DNA of 64,000 nucleotides from Maniola hyperantus (GCF_902806685.2 NC_048563.1:5632423-5696422); one strand, 5' to 3'; counted from the stretch's first letter, positions 32,363 through 43,974 are shown. The notes: generated from the sequence alone by a model not told the origin. Program-made: numbers and translations.

Positions 32363-32390
32363 ATTTTTTTAAATAAGTTGTTATCCTTTT

Positions 32391-33399
32391 GCGAATGTTG
32401 CGAATCTCATGGAGAGATCGTGTACGCAATACCACCGTGCTGCAAAGAATGGGGAAGTCCGCTGAGTTACTCAAATGTGTGCAAAGGAGAAAGCTCGAAT
32501 ATCTGGGCCATGTTATGCGCAACCCATTACAAAAAAAATAAAAACCGACTTCGATACACAAACACTAAAAATTGAAAAATAATTTAATTTATTACCGAAT
32601 ATATTATTATGTATACAAGAGTTAATATAGTTCCATAATAATACTTTTTGGTGCCGGTGCCAATTAGCTTTAGCTGCGCGAATCGTCTAGACTTCATATT
32701 TTTATGAGACTCCACAAATGGCACCTCATTGGCACCGACCCCAAAAAATATTATTATGGAACTATATTAACTCTTGTATACATAATATATTCGGTAATAA
32801 ATTAAATTATTTTTCAATTTTTAGTGTTTGTGTATCGAAGTCGGTTTTTATTTTTTTTGTAAAAAAAAATTATTTCACAATTTTAGTGCCCCCATGGAAT
32901 TATGCTATGACTGGTTAAAAATCTACTGTTTACTAAGCTATTACTCTGATCGCGAGCAATTTACTCTTATCCGTTGAGGAGTTCCAGTATCTATCTTCGA
33001 AGATGTTCATCAGATCTTCACCAAATTTAAATGGGACCAACTTTGAAGTATACCCTTTCAAACAAAAAAAGAATTTTCAAAATCGGTCCAGGCGTCATCG
33101 AGTAATCGGGGAACATACATAAAAAATAATAAAAAGAAAAATAAAAAAAAAAGATTCCGACGAATTGAGAACCTCCTCCTTTTTTTGAAGTCGGTCAAAA
33201 ATACGATCTACTGCAGATTATAATACAGGGCAAGAGAAAGGGCAGACGTAGAGCTGGCCGTAGACGAATATCCTGGCTCAAGAACCTTCGCCAGTGGTTT
33301 AACATGAGTACAAGATCACTGTTTAGGGCAGCAGTAAACAAGATCCAGTTAGCCTTAATGATTGCCAACCTTCGGTAGGAGATGGCACTTGAAGAAGAA
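32391..33399 (+). pseudogene. RTE-type LINE 3' fragment with target duplication, split by M6
   Basis: Reads RMLRISWRDRVRN ... RRKLEYLGHVMRNP up to about 32527. It is interrupted by the reversed M6 copy and resumes at about 33203 with YDLLQIIIQGKRKGRRRAG, then WLKNLRQWF and LALMIANLR, stop and (GAA)n. The 11-bp direct repeat GTTATCCTTTT at 32380-32390 and 33400-33410 is its target duplication. Confidence 0.78.
32530..33201 (-). mobile_element. Fold-back element M6, right copy of inverted pair
   Basis: Reverse orientation relative to 31706-32362, inserted inside the RTE fragment's coding sequence. Confidence 0.7.
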
Positions 33400-33523
33400 G
33401 TTATCCTTTTCCTTCGTGTCAGTCATTTCGAAATCTAGACAATTAGGGATTCCTAACTGTCTAAGTAAAGGACTAAGAAAGGAATTAGTGGACTGGCGAT
33501 GCGATGGGTCGATCATAATGAAA

Positions 33524-34098
33524 AACCGACCGAGTGCGAGTCAGGCTCGCGCAACGAGGGTTCCGTACTACAGTCGTATTTTATCGACATTTTGCACGAT
33601 AAATCAAAAAATACTTACTAGATCTCGTTCAAACCAATTTTCGGTGGAAGTTTGCATGGTAATGTACATCATATATTTTTTTTAGTTTTATCATTCTCTT
33701 ATTTTAGAAGTTATAGGGGGGGACACATTTTACCACTTTGGATGTGTCTCTCACGCAAACTATTCAGTTTAGAAAAAAATTATATTAGCACCTCAATATA
33801 ATTTTTGAAGAGCTATCCATAGATGCCCCCACACGTATGGGTTTGATGAAAAAAAAATTTGAGTTTCAGTTCTAAGTATGGGGAACCCTAAAATTTATTG
33901 TTTTTTTTTTCTCTTTTTGTGTAAAAATCTTAATGCGGTTCACAGAATACATTTACTTAGGTACCAAGTTTCAACAGGATAGCTCTTATAGTTTCGGAAA
34001 AAGTGGCTGTGACATACGGACGGACAGACAGACGGATTGACTGACATGACGAATCTATAAGGGTTCCAATTTTTGCCATTCGGCTACGGAACCCTAAA
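33524..34098 (-). mobile_element. P-family element (GGTTCCGTAGCC type)
   Basis: Reverse orientation. Starts (as 3' end) aaaaaccgaccgagtgcgag, contains cacacgtatgggtttgatga and ends tttttgccattcggctacgg|aaccctaaaa. About 575 bp. Confidence 0.6.
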
Positions 34099-34187
34099 AA
34101 CTGCCATAACCCTTCTAGGTTATACCTCTTTCTATCTTAGATGTATGTATTTAAATAAAAATAAAAGTTTACAAAAAATAAAAATAA

Positions 34188-34627
34188 AACCGGCCAAGTG
34201 CGAGTCAGGCTCGCGCAATGAGGGTTCCGTACGTATTTTTTTGACATTTTGCAGAATAATTCAAAAACTATGATACATAAAAATAAATAAAATCTGTTTT
34301 AGAATGCACAGGTGAAGACCTTTTATATGATACCCCACTTGATATAGTTATGTTACTTAGAAAATTGAAAATACTAGTTGTTAGTTCATGAGCACAATTT
34401 TTTTGTGAGATGTAACCACAAATTCACGGTTTTTAGATTTTTCCCCAAACGTCAGCTATAAGATCTACCTACCTGACAAATTTCATGACTAGGATCATGA
34501 AATTTGTCAGGTAGGTCAACGGGAAGTACCTACCCTGTATGTTTCTTCACAGACAGACGGACAGACAGATAGACAGACAGACAACAAAGTGATCCTATAA
34601 GGGTTCCTATAAGGGAACCCTAAAAAT
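34188..34627 (-). mobile_element. R-family element
   Basis: Reverse copy. Its (CAGA)n side has a small internal inverted duplication (aaatttcatgactaggatcatgaaattt). Confidence 0.65.
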
Positions 34628-34837
34628 ACAGAAAAAATACGTAAAGAACTTGGGAACGTGGGGGTGTTTTTTAATTTCAGAGTTTCAAGTTACAGGGTTC
34701 CTTGTCTCGTGCCTTCCGGTTCATTAACTCTTGCCTGTTTTACCTAAAAAGGCAAAAAAGGCAAAAAGGAAAAGGCTTGAGTAAAACTTTAGTAATTAAA
34801 CGTTGCTTTTCGATTCAAGCGTTTGTTGACTACATTA

Positions 34838-35028
34838 GGTACCGGTCAAAAAGTAATGTACATCGGCCTTTAGAATGACATTTCGGCTTTGTAGAGCGTT
34901 GTCTCTGTCACTCATACGTATATGACATTTTGTCGGTCTCAACGACAGAGACAATGCCGCAAATCCTACAAATCCGCTATCTCCTTCTAAAGGTCGATGT
35001 ACATTATTTTGTGCACGTACTGTATCTA
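34838..35028. mobile_element. MITE M1 copy
   Basis: aaagtaatgtacatcggcc ... ggtcgatgtacattattt; termini eroded. Confidence 0.65.
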
Positions 35029-35038
35029 TCAATTTTCA

Positions 35039-35590
35039 TTTTTTAGGGTTCCGTAGCCGAATGGCAAAAAACGGAACCCTTATAGATTCGTCATGTCAAT
35101 CTGTCCGTCTGTCTGTCCGTCCGTATGTCACAGGCACTTTTTTTCCGAAACTATAAGAGCTATATGCTGTTGAAACTTGGTAAGTAGATGTATTCTGTGA
35201 ACCGCATTAAGATTTTTACACAAAAATAGAAAAAAACCGGCCAAGTGCGAGTCAGGCTCGCGCAACGAGAGTTCCGTACTACAGTCGTATATTTTCGACA
35301 TTTTGCACGATGATTCAAAAACTATGATGCATAAAAATAAATAAAAATCTGTTTTAGAATGTACCTGATGAAGACCTTTCATATGATACCCCCACTTGAT
35401 ATAGTCACTCACTTCGAAAGTTGAAAATACTAATTATTAGTTCATGACCACAATTTAATTTTTTTTGTGAGATCTAACCCTAAATTTGCGGTTTTCAGAT
35501 TTTTCCCCAAATGTCAGCTATAAGATCTATCTACCTGCCAAATTTCATGATTCTAAGTCAACGGGAAGTACCCTGTAGGTTTCTTGACAG

Positions 35591-35624
<34 letters not shown>

Positions 35625-35682
35625 AACAAAGTGATCCTATAAGGGTTCCGTTTTTCCTTTTGAGGTACGGAACCCTAAAAAG
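35039..35682. mobile_element. P-family 5' fragment facing an R-family element
   Basis: 35039-35222 (+) is a P-family start (agggttccgtagccgaatgg). 35228-35682 (-) is a full R-family element. Confidence 0.65.
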
Positions 35683-36056
35683 ATGAAAAAACCGTATCCC
35701 TGGCAAGTTATTTCAAGTTTTTCCAGCGAATAAGTGTTTCATATTAGCAGTAGGTAGGACTGCACCCTCACTTACCATCAGATGAGACCGCGGTCACTAG
35801 AAAACCTACAATCAATAACAGTAAAGTAAAACACCCCTCGTTCTAGTCTAGGGGGTGATAAATAAAATAATAGCCCCTAAGAATTTTCATTAAAAAATTC
35901 AACCCCAAAGCGTTTTCTTTCAATTCTCTTTATTTTTTGCGTAAGGGTAGTTTATCCCAGGGGATTCTAGTGAGTTTGTCGCAATTTTTTTTTTGATATT
36001 AGCTGATGCCCACGACTTCGTCTACGTGAATTTAGGTCCACCTCGCGAAAGTGGGA

Positions 36057-36739
36057 AAGTCATTTGTGGGAATGAGTGTAATATCTCTACATAGTATAAA
36101 ATAAAGTCGCTTCCCGCTGTCTGTATGTATGAACGCGTAGATCTTTTAAACTACGCAACGGATTTTAATGCGGTTTTCACTAATAGATAGAGTGATTTAA
36201 GAGGAAGGTTTATAGCTATAGCTTAAAATTGGTTTGTGTTAATTTGTTGAAATATGACGATATTTAAACAAAATGTCGGAAGAATCACTCCTCACTGTCA
36301 CCACATTAGTATCTACATTGCACCCCATGCGAAGCCAGGGCGGGTCGATAGTCTACTTATATATAAAAAGAAATCGCTGAACGTGTTGCTGATCGCTGCA
36401 CGGAGAACAGCTGAACCGATTTCGCTAATTCTTTTTTTATAATATTCCTTGAAGTAGGTACTAGGATGGTTCTTACGGAGAGAAAAATTTAAAAAAAATC
36501 CTGAAAAAGAATCGACTGTTAGGCGGTACGAAGTTCGCCGGGGCAGCTAGTTTTATAATAAAATTCCACAAACAGTTCTAGACTTGCCTAATTATACAAG
36601 TTTAAAAATCTATTAAAAGTGTGCTCTTAAAAAAAGCATTCTATACAGTCGAAGACTATGTAAATGATAAGTAAATTGATCTCTTTAAAAGAGCAACCGC
36701 CGAGTTTCTTGCTGGTTCTTCTCGGTAGGAAAGGCATTC
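36057..36739 (+). pseudogene. LINE C-terminal fragment (23110 family) interrupted by Helitrons
   Basis: Coding remnants 36057-36083 (…gtgggaatgagtgtaata) and 36551-36739 (ttttataataaaattcc… to the UTR gccgagtttcttgctgg). Removing 36084-36550 restores the junction seen uninterrupted at 23931-23960 and 54471-54500. Confidence 0.8.
36084..36550 (+). mobile_element. Two abutting Helitron-like elements inserted in the LINE
   Basis: 36084-36350 is H-B (TCTCTACATAG ... gggtcgATAG). 36351-36550 is a second type (TCTACTTATATATAAA ... ggcagCTAG), also present at about 54060-54243. Insertion between A and T without target duplication. Confidence 0.8.
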
Positions 36740-37177
36740 CATGCATTCTATGTCTCGTACGTGACAGGTCGAGGGTCGCGTACTAAACATGATATTTCAG
36801 AGAGCTATGACTATAAATTAACCTATCATACAAACGAAGTCGCGAGCAAAAGCTAGTTAACCATAATGCGATGGTACTTAGTGACATTTGAAGTCGATTT
36901 TTGAAGTTTTTTTAATAATATAAAGCGAAAACATGAGCATGTTTCTATGAAAATGTTTGTACAGAATTGCAAATGGCGGACGAATGTTGCAGCTCATTAC
37001 CGTCGCTTGCATTGTCGTGTTTTTGCACTTTTTACGCTTTTTGCGCCATTTCGCACCCATTCCCGCGGTGGATAGAATTATTTTGATGAATAACATTTAA
37101 TATTTATATTACTAGCTGATTTGCGATGGACTATTGAATAAATGAACCAAATATGAAAGAGGTTAACCGCTGAATCC

Positions 37178-37500
37178 AACTTGGGTGAATAGCGTTTGGG
37201 AATCTTCGAGATGTCTTCTTGTCCAAAATTCCTCAGTGCTTGAAGACCAAAGCCTTCGCACAGTGCGTGTTGCCAGTGATGACATATGGATCCAAGACAT
37301 GGTCGCTAACTATGGGCCTCATAAGAAAGCTCAGAGTCACTCAGCGGGCGATGGAGAGAGCTATGTGCGGAGTTTCTCTACGTCATCAAATCTGACATGA
37401 GGAGATCCGTAGGAGAACTTAAGTAACCGACATAGCTCAACGGGTTGCGAAGCTGAAGTGGCAATGGGCAGGGCACATAGTTCGTACAACCGATAGACGT
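37178..37500 (+). pseudogene. RTE-like LINE C-terminal fragment
   Basis: Reads QCVLPVMTYGSKTWSLTMG, then TQRAMERAMCGVS, TDIAQRVAKLKWQWAGHIV and TTDR, with stops. Confidence 0.65.
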
Positions 37501-37524
37501 TAGGGCCTTTGGGGGGTTGACAGG

Positions 37525-37905
37525 ATAACGCTTTCTTGAACTTTTTAATGGGGAGTGCTCTGGAGAGCTTTTTGACCTCATTCCACCCTCATTTTTCTAT
37601 AACCGCACCGCGCGCTGCCGTAAGGAATTTCACCCTCACCACCTGGGTGTCTGGTGCACTTCGACCGTCCGCTGTGCCAGATCCTTCTTTCCACGCACAT
37701 GCTAACTGTGGAACCAACTCCCATCGGCGGTGTTCCCACTAGATTACAACATGGGGTTATTAAAGGGGCGGACCAACAATTTTCTAAAAGACCGGCAACG
37801 CATGGGCTGCAAATGTTCATGGGCGGCGGTAATCACTTAACATCAGGTGACCCGCCTGCTCGTTTGCTCGCTATCTCTATTAAATTTTTAAAAAAATACT
37901 AGGTA
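37525..37905 (+). pseudogene. Jockey-type LINE C-terminal fragment and tail
   Basis: Frames give GECSGELFDLIPPSFFYNRT-like, WNQLPSAVFP and NFLKDRQRMGCKCSWA motifs with frameshifts. Short remnants lie at 50634-50712 (+) and 42062-42160 (-). Confidence 0.6.
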
Positions 37906-38925
37906 TAGTAGATTGTTGGATTACGGAATGACTTGATATACTTAATTTAAAATTGCTTTGGTTAAACACCTCTGATTCCAGTCATTATTTAGATGGGAAA
38001 CTAAACTATGTAATTAGAAAAGGTAAGAAAGTTATGTGAGGGGGTAACCCACCCTCACCGTGTCTAAAAGCCATCGTAAGGTATCTATCTATCAAGCCCC
38101 TTCCATACCACATAAATCAACCCCTATTATTATTTTCTGAGTATCACGCACACGCAGTATCATAGACGCATTCGGTTTATATAGACGTCTTTCGTGAAAA
38201 GTTAATAAACTTTATCTAAAAGTTAAAAATTAAATTAATTTTATTAATATAATTAATACCATTACCATAATTACCATTTGGACGGCGTATATTTTTTTTA
38301 AATATAAATTTTTTAGTGATAAGTTTTTCTGTATGTATATTGTATATATACTATATATAGTTTTTTTTTTGTTGTCTACTTAATAATAATTTCAAATAGA
38401 TGCATATTCAAAATAAAGCGATACAATTTAAATGATTTAAAAATATAATTAATTAATTAAATAAAAGAGAGTAACTAAAAATAATTCGTAGAGAGGTAGG
38501 TATATACTTATTTTGTTTAATTTAATAAAAATATACCAAAAATTTGAATTTAAAATTACGAGTGGAAAGGAAATAAGATAAAAAAAATTATAGGTAATTT
38601 AGATGAAAAAAAGTGTACAATGATTTTATGAAAAAATATAAAGTTTTAAAAGTTATATTGAATTAACTTGTTCCCGGACTTTAAAGAAATATTTTTGTGA
38701 ATAAAATAAATTGAATACTTTTATAAAATCATGAAATAGGCTTTTTTTAAATTTAAATAATTAAATTACTTTAATAACATCAAGACTTTATGCAGTTTAG
38801 TGTTTGTGTGATTTTGGAACTTTGGGAATTTTTAGGGTGAAGTGATCAATTTTGGATTAAATAGGTGCAATTAGTAGGTAAGGGGTTTTTTTTTGCAGTT
38901 TAATATAGAATTTTATTTCACTTTT
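37906..38925. other. AT-rich, largely unique block
   Basis: About 1 kb with almost no recognised repeat, long A/T runs, and a possible donor (tagtag|GTAAGG) at about 38877. No coding frame. Could hold a non-coding first exon of gene E, whose 55583 exon needs one; unproven. Confidence 0.3.
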
Positions 38926-39135
38926 TTTTTTTAGCTAGCCTTATCTAATTACTATATAAATCATGACCGCGTGGAATGGTGCCAAGAATATGGGCTGCAT
39001 TTCCGCGCTGGACAGCCAGGCTGATCCGTTACGCAAAAAATGAGCCAGCCCTTCTGTCACCAGATGAGGCTATTAATCGCGGTGAAATGTCTCGTAAAAA
39101 TTGTTTAGCACTAAAACTCCATGGCCCCAGTTGGT
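38926..39135 (-). mobile_element. Poly(A)-tailed retroelement 3' end, reversed
   Basis: Third copy of the 660-915 class, (T)n at about 38921-38933. Confidence 0.55.
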
Positions 39136-39159
39136 AAGGGGTTATCTGTTTGTAAGCGT

Positions 39160-39262
39160 ATTTTTTTTTTCAGGTACAAGTTAGCCCTTGACTGCAATCT
39201 CACGTGGTGGTAAGTGATGATGCTATGTAAGATGGAAGCGGGCTAACCTGGAGGGAGTATGG
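39160..39262 (-). mobile_element. SINE S2 3' fragment
   Basis: caggtacaagttagcccttg ... gagtatggcag, reverse orientation. Confidence 0.6.
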
Positions 39263-39519
39263 CAGTTTTTAGGGTTCCATACCCATAGTGTAAAACGGGA
39301 CCCTATATTACTAAGACTCCGCTGTCCGTCCGCCTGTCTGTCCGTCTGTCTGTCCGTCAGTCACCAGGCTGTATCTCGTGAACCGTGATAGTTAGACAGT
39401 TGAAATTTTCACAGCTGATGATGTATTTCTGTTGCCGCTATAACAACAAATAATGAAAACAGAATAAAATAAATAATTAAGGGGGCTCCCATACAACAAA
39501 CGTGATTTTTTGGCTCGTT

Positions 39520-39941
39520 TTTAACCTCTAAAGGAAAAACGGAACCCTTATAGGATCACTTTGTTGTCTGTCTGTCTGTCAAGAAACCTACAGGGTACTT
39601 CCCGTTGACTTAGAATCATGAAATGTGGCAGGTAGGTAGGTAGATCTTATAGCAGACATTCGGAGAAAAATCTGAAAACCATGAACTTGTGGTTACATCA
39701 CACAAAAAAAATTAAATTGTTGTCATAAATTAATAATTAGTGTTTTCAATTTTCTAAGTAAGATAACTATATCAAGTGGGGTATCATATGAAAGGGCTTT
39801 TTAGTATATTCTAAAACAGATTATTATTTATTTTTAGGCATAATAGTTTTTGATTTATCGTGCAAAATGTCGATAAAATACGATTGTAGTTTGGAACCCT
39901 CAGTGCGTGTGTCTGACACGCACTTGGCCGGTTTTTTTTAT
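39520..39941 (+). mobile_element. R-family element with variant terminal hairpin
   Basis: Missing the first bases. The 3' hairpin is GTGCGTGT/ACACGCAC (39903-39910 / 39916-39923), then ttggccggtttttt. An H-C copy (39948-40115, -) follows. Confidence 0.7.
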
Positions 39942-40414
39942 AGATAACTAGCTGATCCCCGCGGCTTCACCCCTGTGTATATAATATAGCCTATGTCACT
40001 CAGGAATAATGTAGCTTTCTATTGGTGAAAGAATTTTCAAAATCGGTTCAGTAGTTCCAGATATAACCCCCTACAAACAAACTTAACGACATTACCTCTT
40101 TATATAATAGTATAGAAGATATCTACTTCATCGGACGAAGTCGCGGGCATGATCTAGTAATAAACAAAATTTGTTCTTATTCTATTTTCCTATCCCCTCA
40201 GTTAAATCCGAAAACTTTATTAATTTTAAACCTATTAATCAATGAAAACCTCATTAAAATCGGCCCCACCCTCTTTACATTGAAATTTTACGACTTCTTA
40301 CTTCACAACTATTTCTAAACGCGAACATTGGCTCTCAAAGTTTGCATTATTAAATACTTTTGATAATTTATTCATGGATCCATTTTATACCAATACTTAA
40401 ATCTCTTTTATTTT

Positions 40415-40730
40415 ATTAGAAGTTAGCCCTTAACTGCGATCTCACTGCGTGGTAAGTGATGATGCATGATGCAATCTAAGATGGAAACGAGCTAACTTGG
40501 AAAGAGTAAGAATGACAGTTTTTTATCCCATTATCAGTTTCTACATGGTATCGTACCGGAACGCTAAATCGCTTGGCGGCACCGCTTTGCCGTTAGGGTG
40601 GTATTGAACCCATATCTACTCATTATCATCGTACCGGAACGCTAAATCGCTTGGCGGCACGGCTTTGCCGGTAGGTGGTAACTAGCCACGGCAGAAGCCT
40701 CCCACCAGACAAATCATCACCGGCATCTTG
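40415..40730 (-). mobile_element. SINE S2 with internal duplication
   Basis: The segment tcgtaccggaacgctaaatc + gcttggcggcac occurs twice (about 40550-40595 and 40626-40672), separated by catatctactcattatca. Confidence 0.6.
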
Positions 40731-40740
40731 GTGGAGAGCT

Positions 40741-41009
40741 GATAGCCTGTCACGCACCTCTAAGTTTTCGAAGTTATGTGCGTATTAAACAATTAAAATA
40801 ATATCACTTGCTGAGGAAACCTGCTTATTATCTACCGGAGAGTTCTCCATAAATTCACCCCCCAGGGGTTGAATTTTCAACAATCCTTTCTTAGCGGATG
40901 TCTACGTCATAATAGCTATCTGCATGCCAAATTTCAGCCAGATCCGTCCAGTAGTTTGAGCTGTGCGTTGACATATCAGTCAGTCAGCTTTTCCTTTTAT
41001 ATATTTAGA
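40741..41009. mobile_element. SINE S1 scrap plus partial H-A
   Basis: 40741-40853 (+) keeps the linker and part of the S1 body. 40855-41009 (-) is an H-A lacking its CTAG end. Confidence 0.5.
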
Positions 41010-41304
41010 TCTCATGGACAACTACTATATCAAAAGCTACGTTTGTGACTCTACCACTGACGATGGTTAAAAATTTAAAATCTAGGCATTACCGTGCGCT
41101 AAGCCTAGGTCTAGATATATTAATCTCGCCGGCTTAGCTGCTCGATGGACGCAATATTGGTATCGGTCGTGTTCGCGATAGATTGGATTTTGTGCAGCTC
41201 GCACCTACTTTATTTGGTTTCAAAATCCTGCACACCATTTCACTACAGTAATACAAGTCACTACCCATCCATACTAATATTATAAACTACCTTATGCTCA
41301 CGAC

Positions 41305-41780
41305 TTCCATCATCATCATCAGCCTGTGGACGTCCACTGTTAGACATAGGCCTTCCCTAAAGAGCCCCACCCGGTCCTCAACCTTCCTCATCCAGCCACT
41401 TCCCGCCAGCCTCTTTATATCGTCGGTCCATCGTGCTGGAGAGCGCCCCACATACGCGGCCTCCACTCAAGGAATTTCCGGCTCCAACGGCCATCGCCTC
41501 TACGACAGGCATGTCCTGCCCACTGCCACTTCAGCTTGCTAATAGTTTGGGCTATGTCAGTGACCTTGGTTCTCCTGCGGATCTCCTCATTCCGGATCTT
41601 ATCCCTCGGGGAAACTCCTAACATAGCCATCTCCATAGCTCGCTGAGCTACTTTGAATTTGTGAACAAGGCCATTTGTCAGTGTCCACGTTTCAGCATCA
41701 TAGGTGAGGACGGGAAGACCACACTAGTTAAAGACTTTCGTCTTCAGGCACTGAGAAATTGACGATGAGAAGACTTGACT
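41305..41780 (-). pseudogene. RTE-like LINE C-terminal fragment
   Basis: The minus strand contains a long readable piece (MEMAMLGVSPRDKIRNEEI, KVTDIAQTISKLKWQWAGH, RKFLEWRPR) and further degraded codons. Confidence 0.7.
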
Positions 41781-42280
41781 CAATTTCCCAAAAGCTGCCC
41801 AACCTAGCCGAATCCTTAGGGGTTTAATTTTCAAAAATCCTTTCTTAGCTGATGTCTACTTCAAAATGTCTGTCATTATCAGAACTCTACACTTTGAACG
41901 CTAGACCGCTCTCTGTGTGGACGACGCGTAATCCTCTAATTAAAATTCCCTATCAGTGCGTGTTTAATTTGTTGGCGCCTTCTTGTTCTAATACATCAAC
42001 GTCGGGTAATCTTAACCGACGATCACAGTTGCCGTTAAACTTGTTAAACTTACCACCTTGTTTTTTTTTAAATAGAAATTGCGAGAAATCGAGCTGGCGC
42101 GTCACCTGATGTTAAGTGATTACCGCCGCCCATGAACATTTACAGCACCGGAAGAACTTTCGGGAATTTGTTGGTTGGGTTTTTGCATGGGTATAGTTTT
42201 TTAGTAAATATACTTGTCGCTATGACAAGTGTCACCGCATCCCTGACATGATGTCAGAGACTTTTGACAGTCAGAAACAA

Positions 42281-42772
42281 CCATAGAGCAGAAACAAAGA
42301 GGAGTTGGCCTAAGCAACTGTGCACTGTGATTTTCAACTAGGTCCTGACGTCATCACTGTGGGCGGGGCCTTAGTTAGTATGCTGTCTGCGTTCGTCAGG
42401 TTCACATATATTGAGACTCGTATTATCGGTGTGTTTTCGCGTTTTTAAGAACAAAAGGATGAAGTGTTGTGTTTTATCGTGTCAAAGTTATTCAGACAGA
42501 CGTTCTGATGCTATGAATGGTATCACATTTCATTTGTAAGTAATTTTATACGTAATTTCTACACTTATTGACATCTAGTGTGAGATAGCTGAACTATGTA
42601 GTGACATCAATATATCGATGTTAGGTCGCTAAGCGAGTAGTTTTGCTACTAACCCGCAAATGGAAAATTGAGAAGTGGGCGGCGTTCCACAACCCCTCAC
42701 CCCGCAAAATGTCACTCGATATTTCATAGGGAAATCTTAATACAACATCTCCTCTTTGTTTCTGCTCTATGG
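42281..42772. repeat. 24-bp perfect inverted repeat around the THAP-like exon
   Basis: 42281-42304 (begins CCATAGAGCAGAAAC) and 42749-42772 are exact reverse complements. Confidence 0.8.
42459..42535 (+). CDS. Candidate THAP-domain first exon (partial)
   Basis: ATG at 42459 opens MKCCVLSCQSYSDRR, followed by GITFH and a GTAAGT donor at 42536 in phase 2. Spacing of the two Cys near the start and the Phe-His about 20 residues later fits the start of a C2CH THAP zinc finger (C-x2-4-C...FH). No second exon was recognised downstream. Upstream lie TGACGTCA at about 42353 and a GC-rich GGGCGGGGCC. The unit lies between the arms of a 24-bp perfect inverted repeat. It could be the 5' end of a real gene, or of a THAP-bearing DNA transposon remnant. 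Confidence 0.42.
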
Positions 42773-42812
42773 AAACAACTGACAAGGCTGCAGTCACCAA
42801 GTAATTCTTCCC

Positions 42813-43073
42813 AACAGTGGAAGGAGCCAATGCCATCTTGCGCAAGTTAACACTGACACCAGCTCTAGTCCAAGTGTTCAGTGGGCATGGCGGGTTTTCA
42901 GAGTACCTGCACAGGTTCAAGTGCAAGGAAGGTCCTGGCTGTGTCTGCGATGACAGTGGCGATGAGTCGATTGTACATCTACTCATCGACTGTCCGCAGC
43001 ACAGCAGAATACGTGAGGACCTACACCAGCAAATCCGAATAGAACTGTGCAGGGGCTCTATCCCCGCCATGGG
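42813..43073 (+). pseudogene. LINE (R1/Jockey-like) C-terminal fragment
   Basis: Encodes VFSGHGGFSEYLHRF, then C-x-C, HLLIDCPQHSRIR, the zinc-knuckle-like C-terminus of a non-LTR retrotransposon. A stop codon precedes it at about 42802. A Helitron-like tail (H-D, to CTAG at 43190) is fused downstream. Confidence 0.65.
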
Positions 43074-43321
43074 TATAGTTTAAGACCTGGAGAGTGACAT
43101 AGGCTACTTTTTATCCCGGAAAATCAAAGAGTTCCCACGGGATTTTTAAAAACCGTAACCCACGCGTACGAAGTCGCAGGCATCAGCTAGTCATTTAATA
43201 TTTCGGATGGTCAAAGCTCAAGGCTACTTGATAACACGAATGTAACAACGTCATCTGAGTTATCAGAAATACCTAAGTACCTCTGTTTATTACGACGATT
43301 GAAATTGAAGTTGAGCTATTG

Positions 43322-43485
43322 AGAGCCTCAATAGCTCAACGGTTAAAGGAGCGGACTGAAATCCGAAAGGGCGCCGGTTCAAACCCCACCCGTTGCACTA
43401 TTGTCGTACCTACCGACCTATTCCTAGCACAAGCTTAACGCTTAGTTGGAGAGGAAAGTCATTTAACATGGCTAATATTCTCTTA
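43322..43485 (+). mobile_element. tRNA-derived SINE S3
   Basis: tRNA-like head with atagctcaacggttaaagga, actgaaatccg and ggttcaaacccc (B box), then the body agcttaacgcttagttggag. Confidence 0.65.
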
Positions 43486-43499
43486 AAAAAAAAATCCGT

Positions 43500-43953
43500 T
43501 TTTAGGATTCCGTACTTCTAAAGGAAAAACCAGCCAAGTGCAAGTCAGGCTCGCGCAACGAGGGTTCCGTACTACAGTCGTATTTTTTCGACATTTTGCA
43601 CGATAATTCAAAAACTATGATGCATAAAAGTAAATAAAAATCTGTTTTAGAATGCACAGGTGAAGACCTTTCATATGATACCCCACTTGATATAGTTATC
43701 TTACTTCGAAAATTGAAAATACTAATTTTTAGTTCATGACCACAATTTAATTTTTTTGTGTGATGTAACCACAAATTCACAGTTTTCAGATTTTTCCCCG
43801 AATGGCAGCTATAAGACCTACCTACCTGCCAAATTTCATGATTCTAGGTCAATGGGAAGTACCCTGTAGATTTCTTGACAGACCGACAGACAAACAGACA
43901 TCAAAGTGATCCTATAAGGGTTCCGTTTTTCCTTTTAAGGTACGGAACCCTTC
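43500..43953 (-). mobile_element. R-family element
   Basis: Reverse copy with all landmarks and a fused 5' scrap at 43500-43528. Confidence 0.7.
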
Positions 43954-43974
43954 CGGAGACAATATAGTAATTAT

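Noticed and set aside
43324..43400. Second tRNA-like sequence with ggttcaaacccc
   Set aside because: No clean acceptor stem; continues into a SINE-type body.
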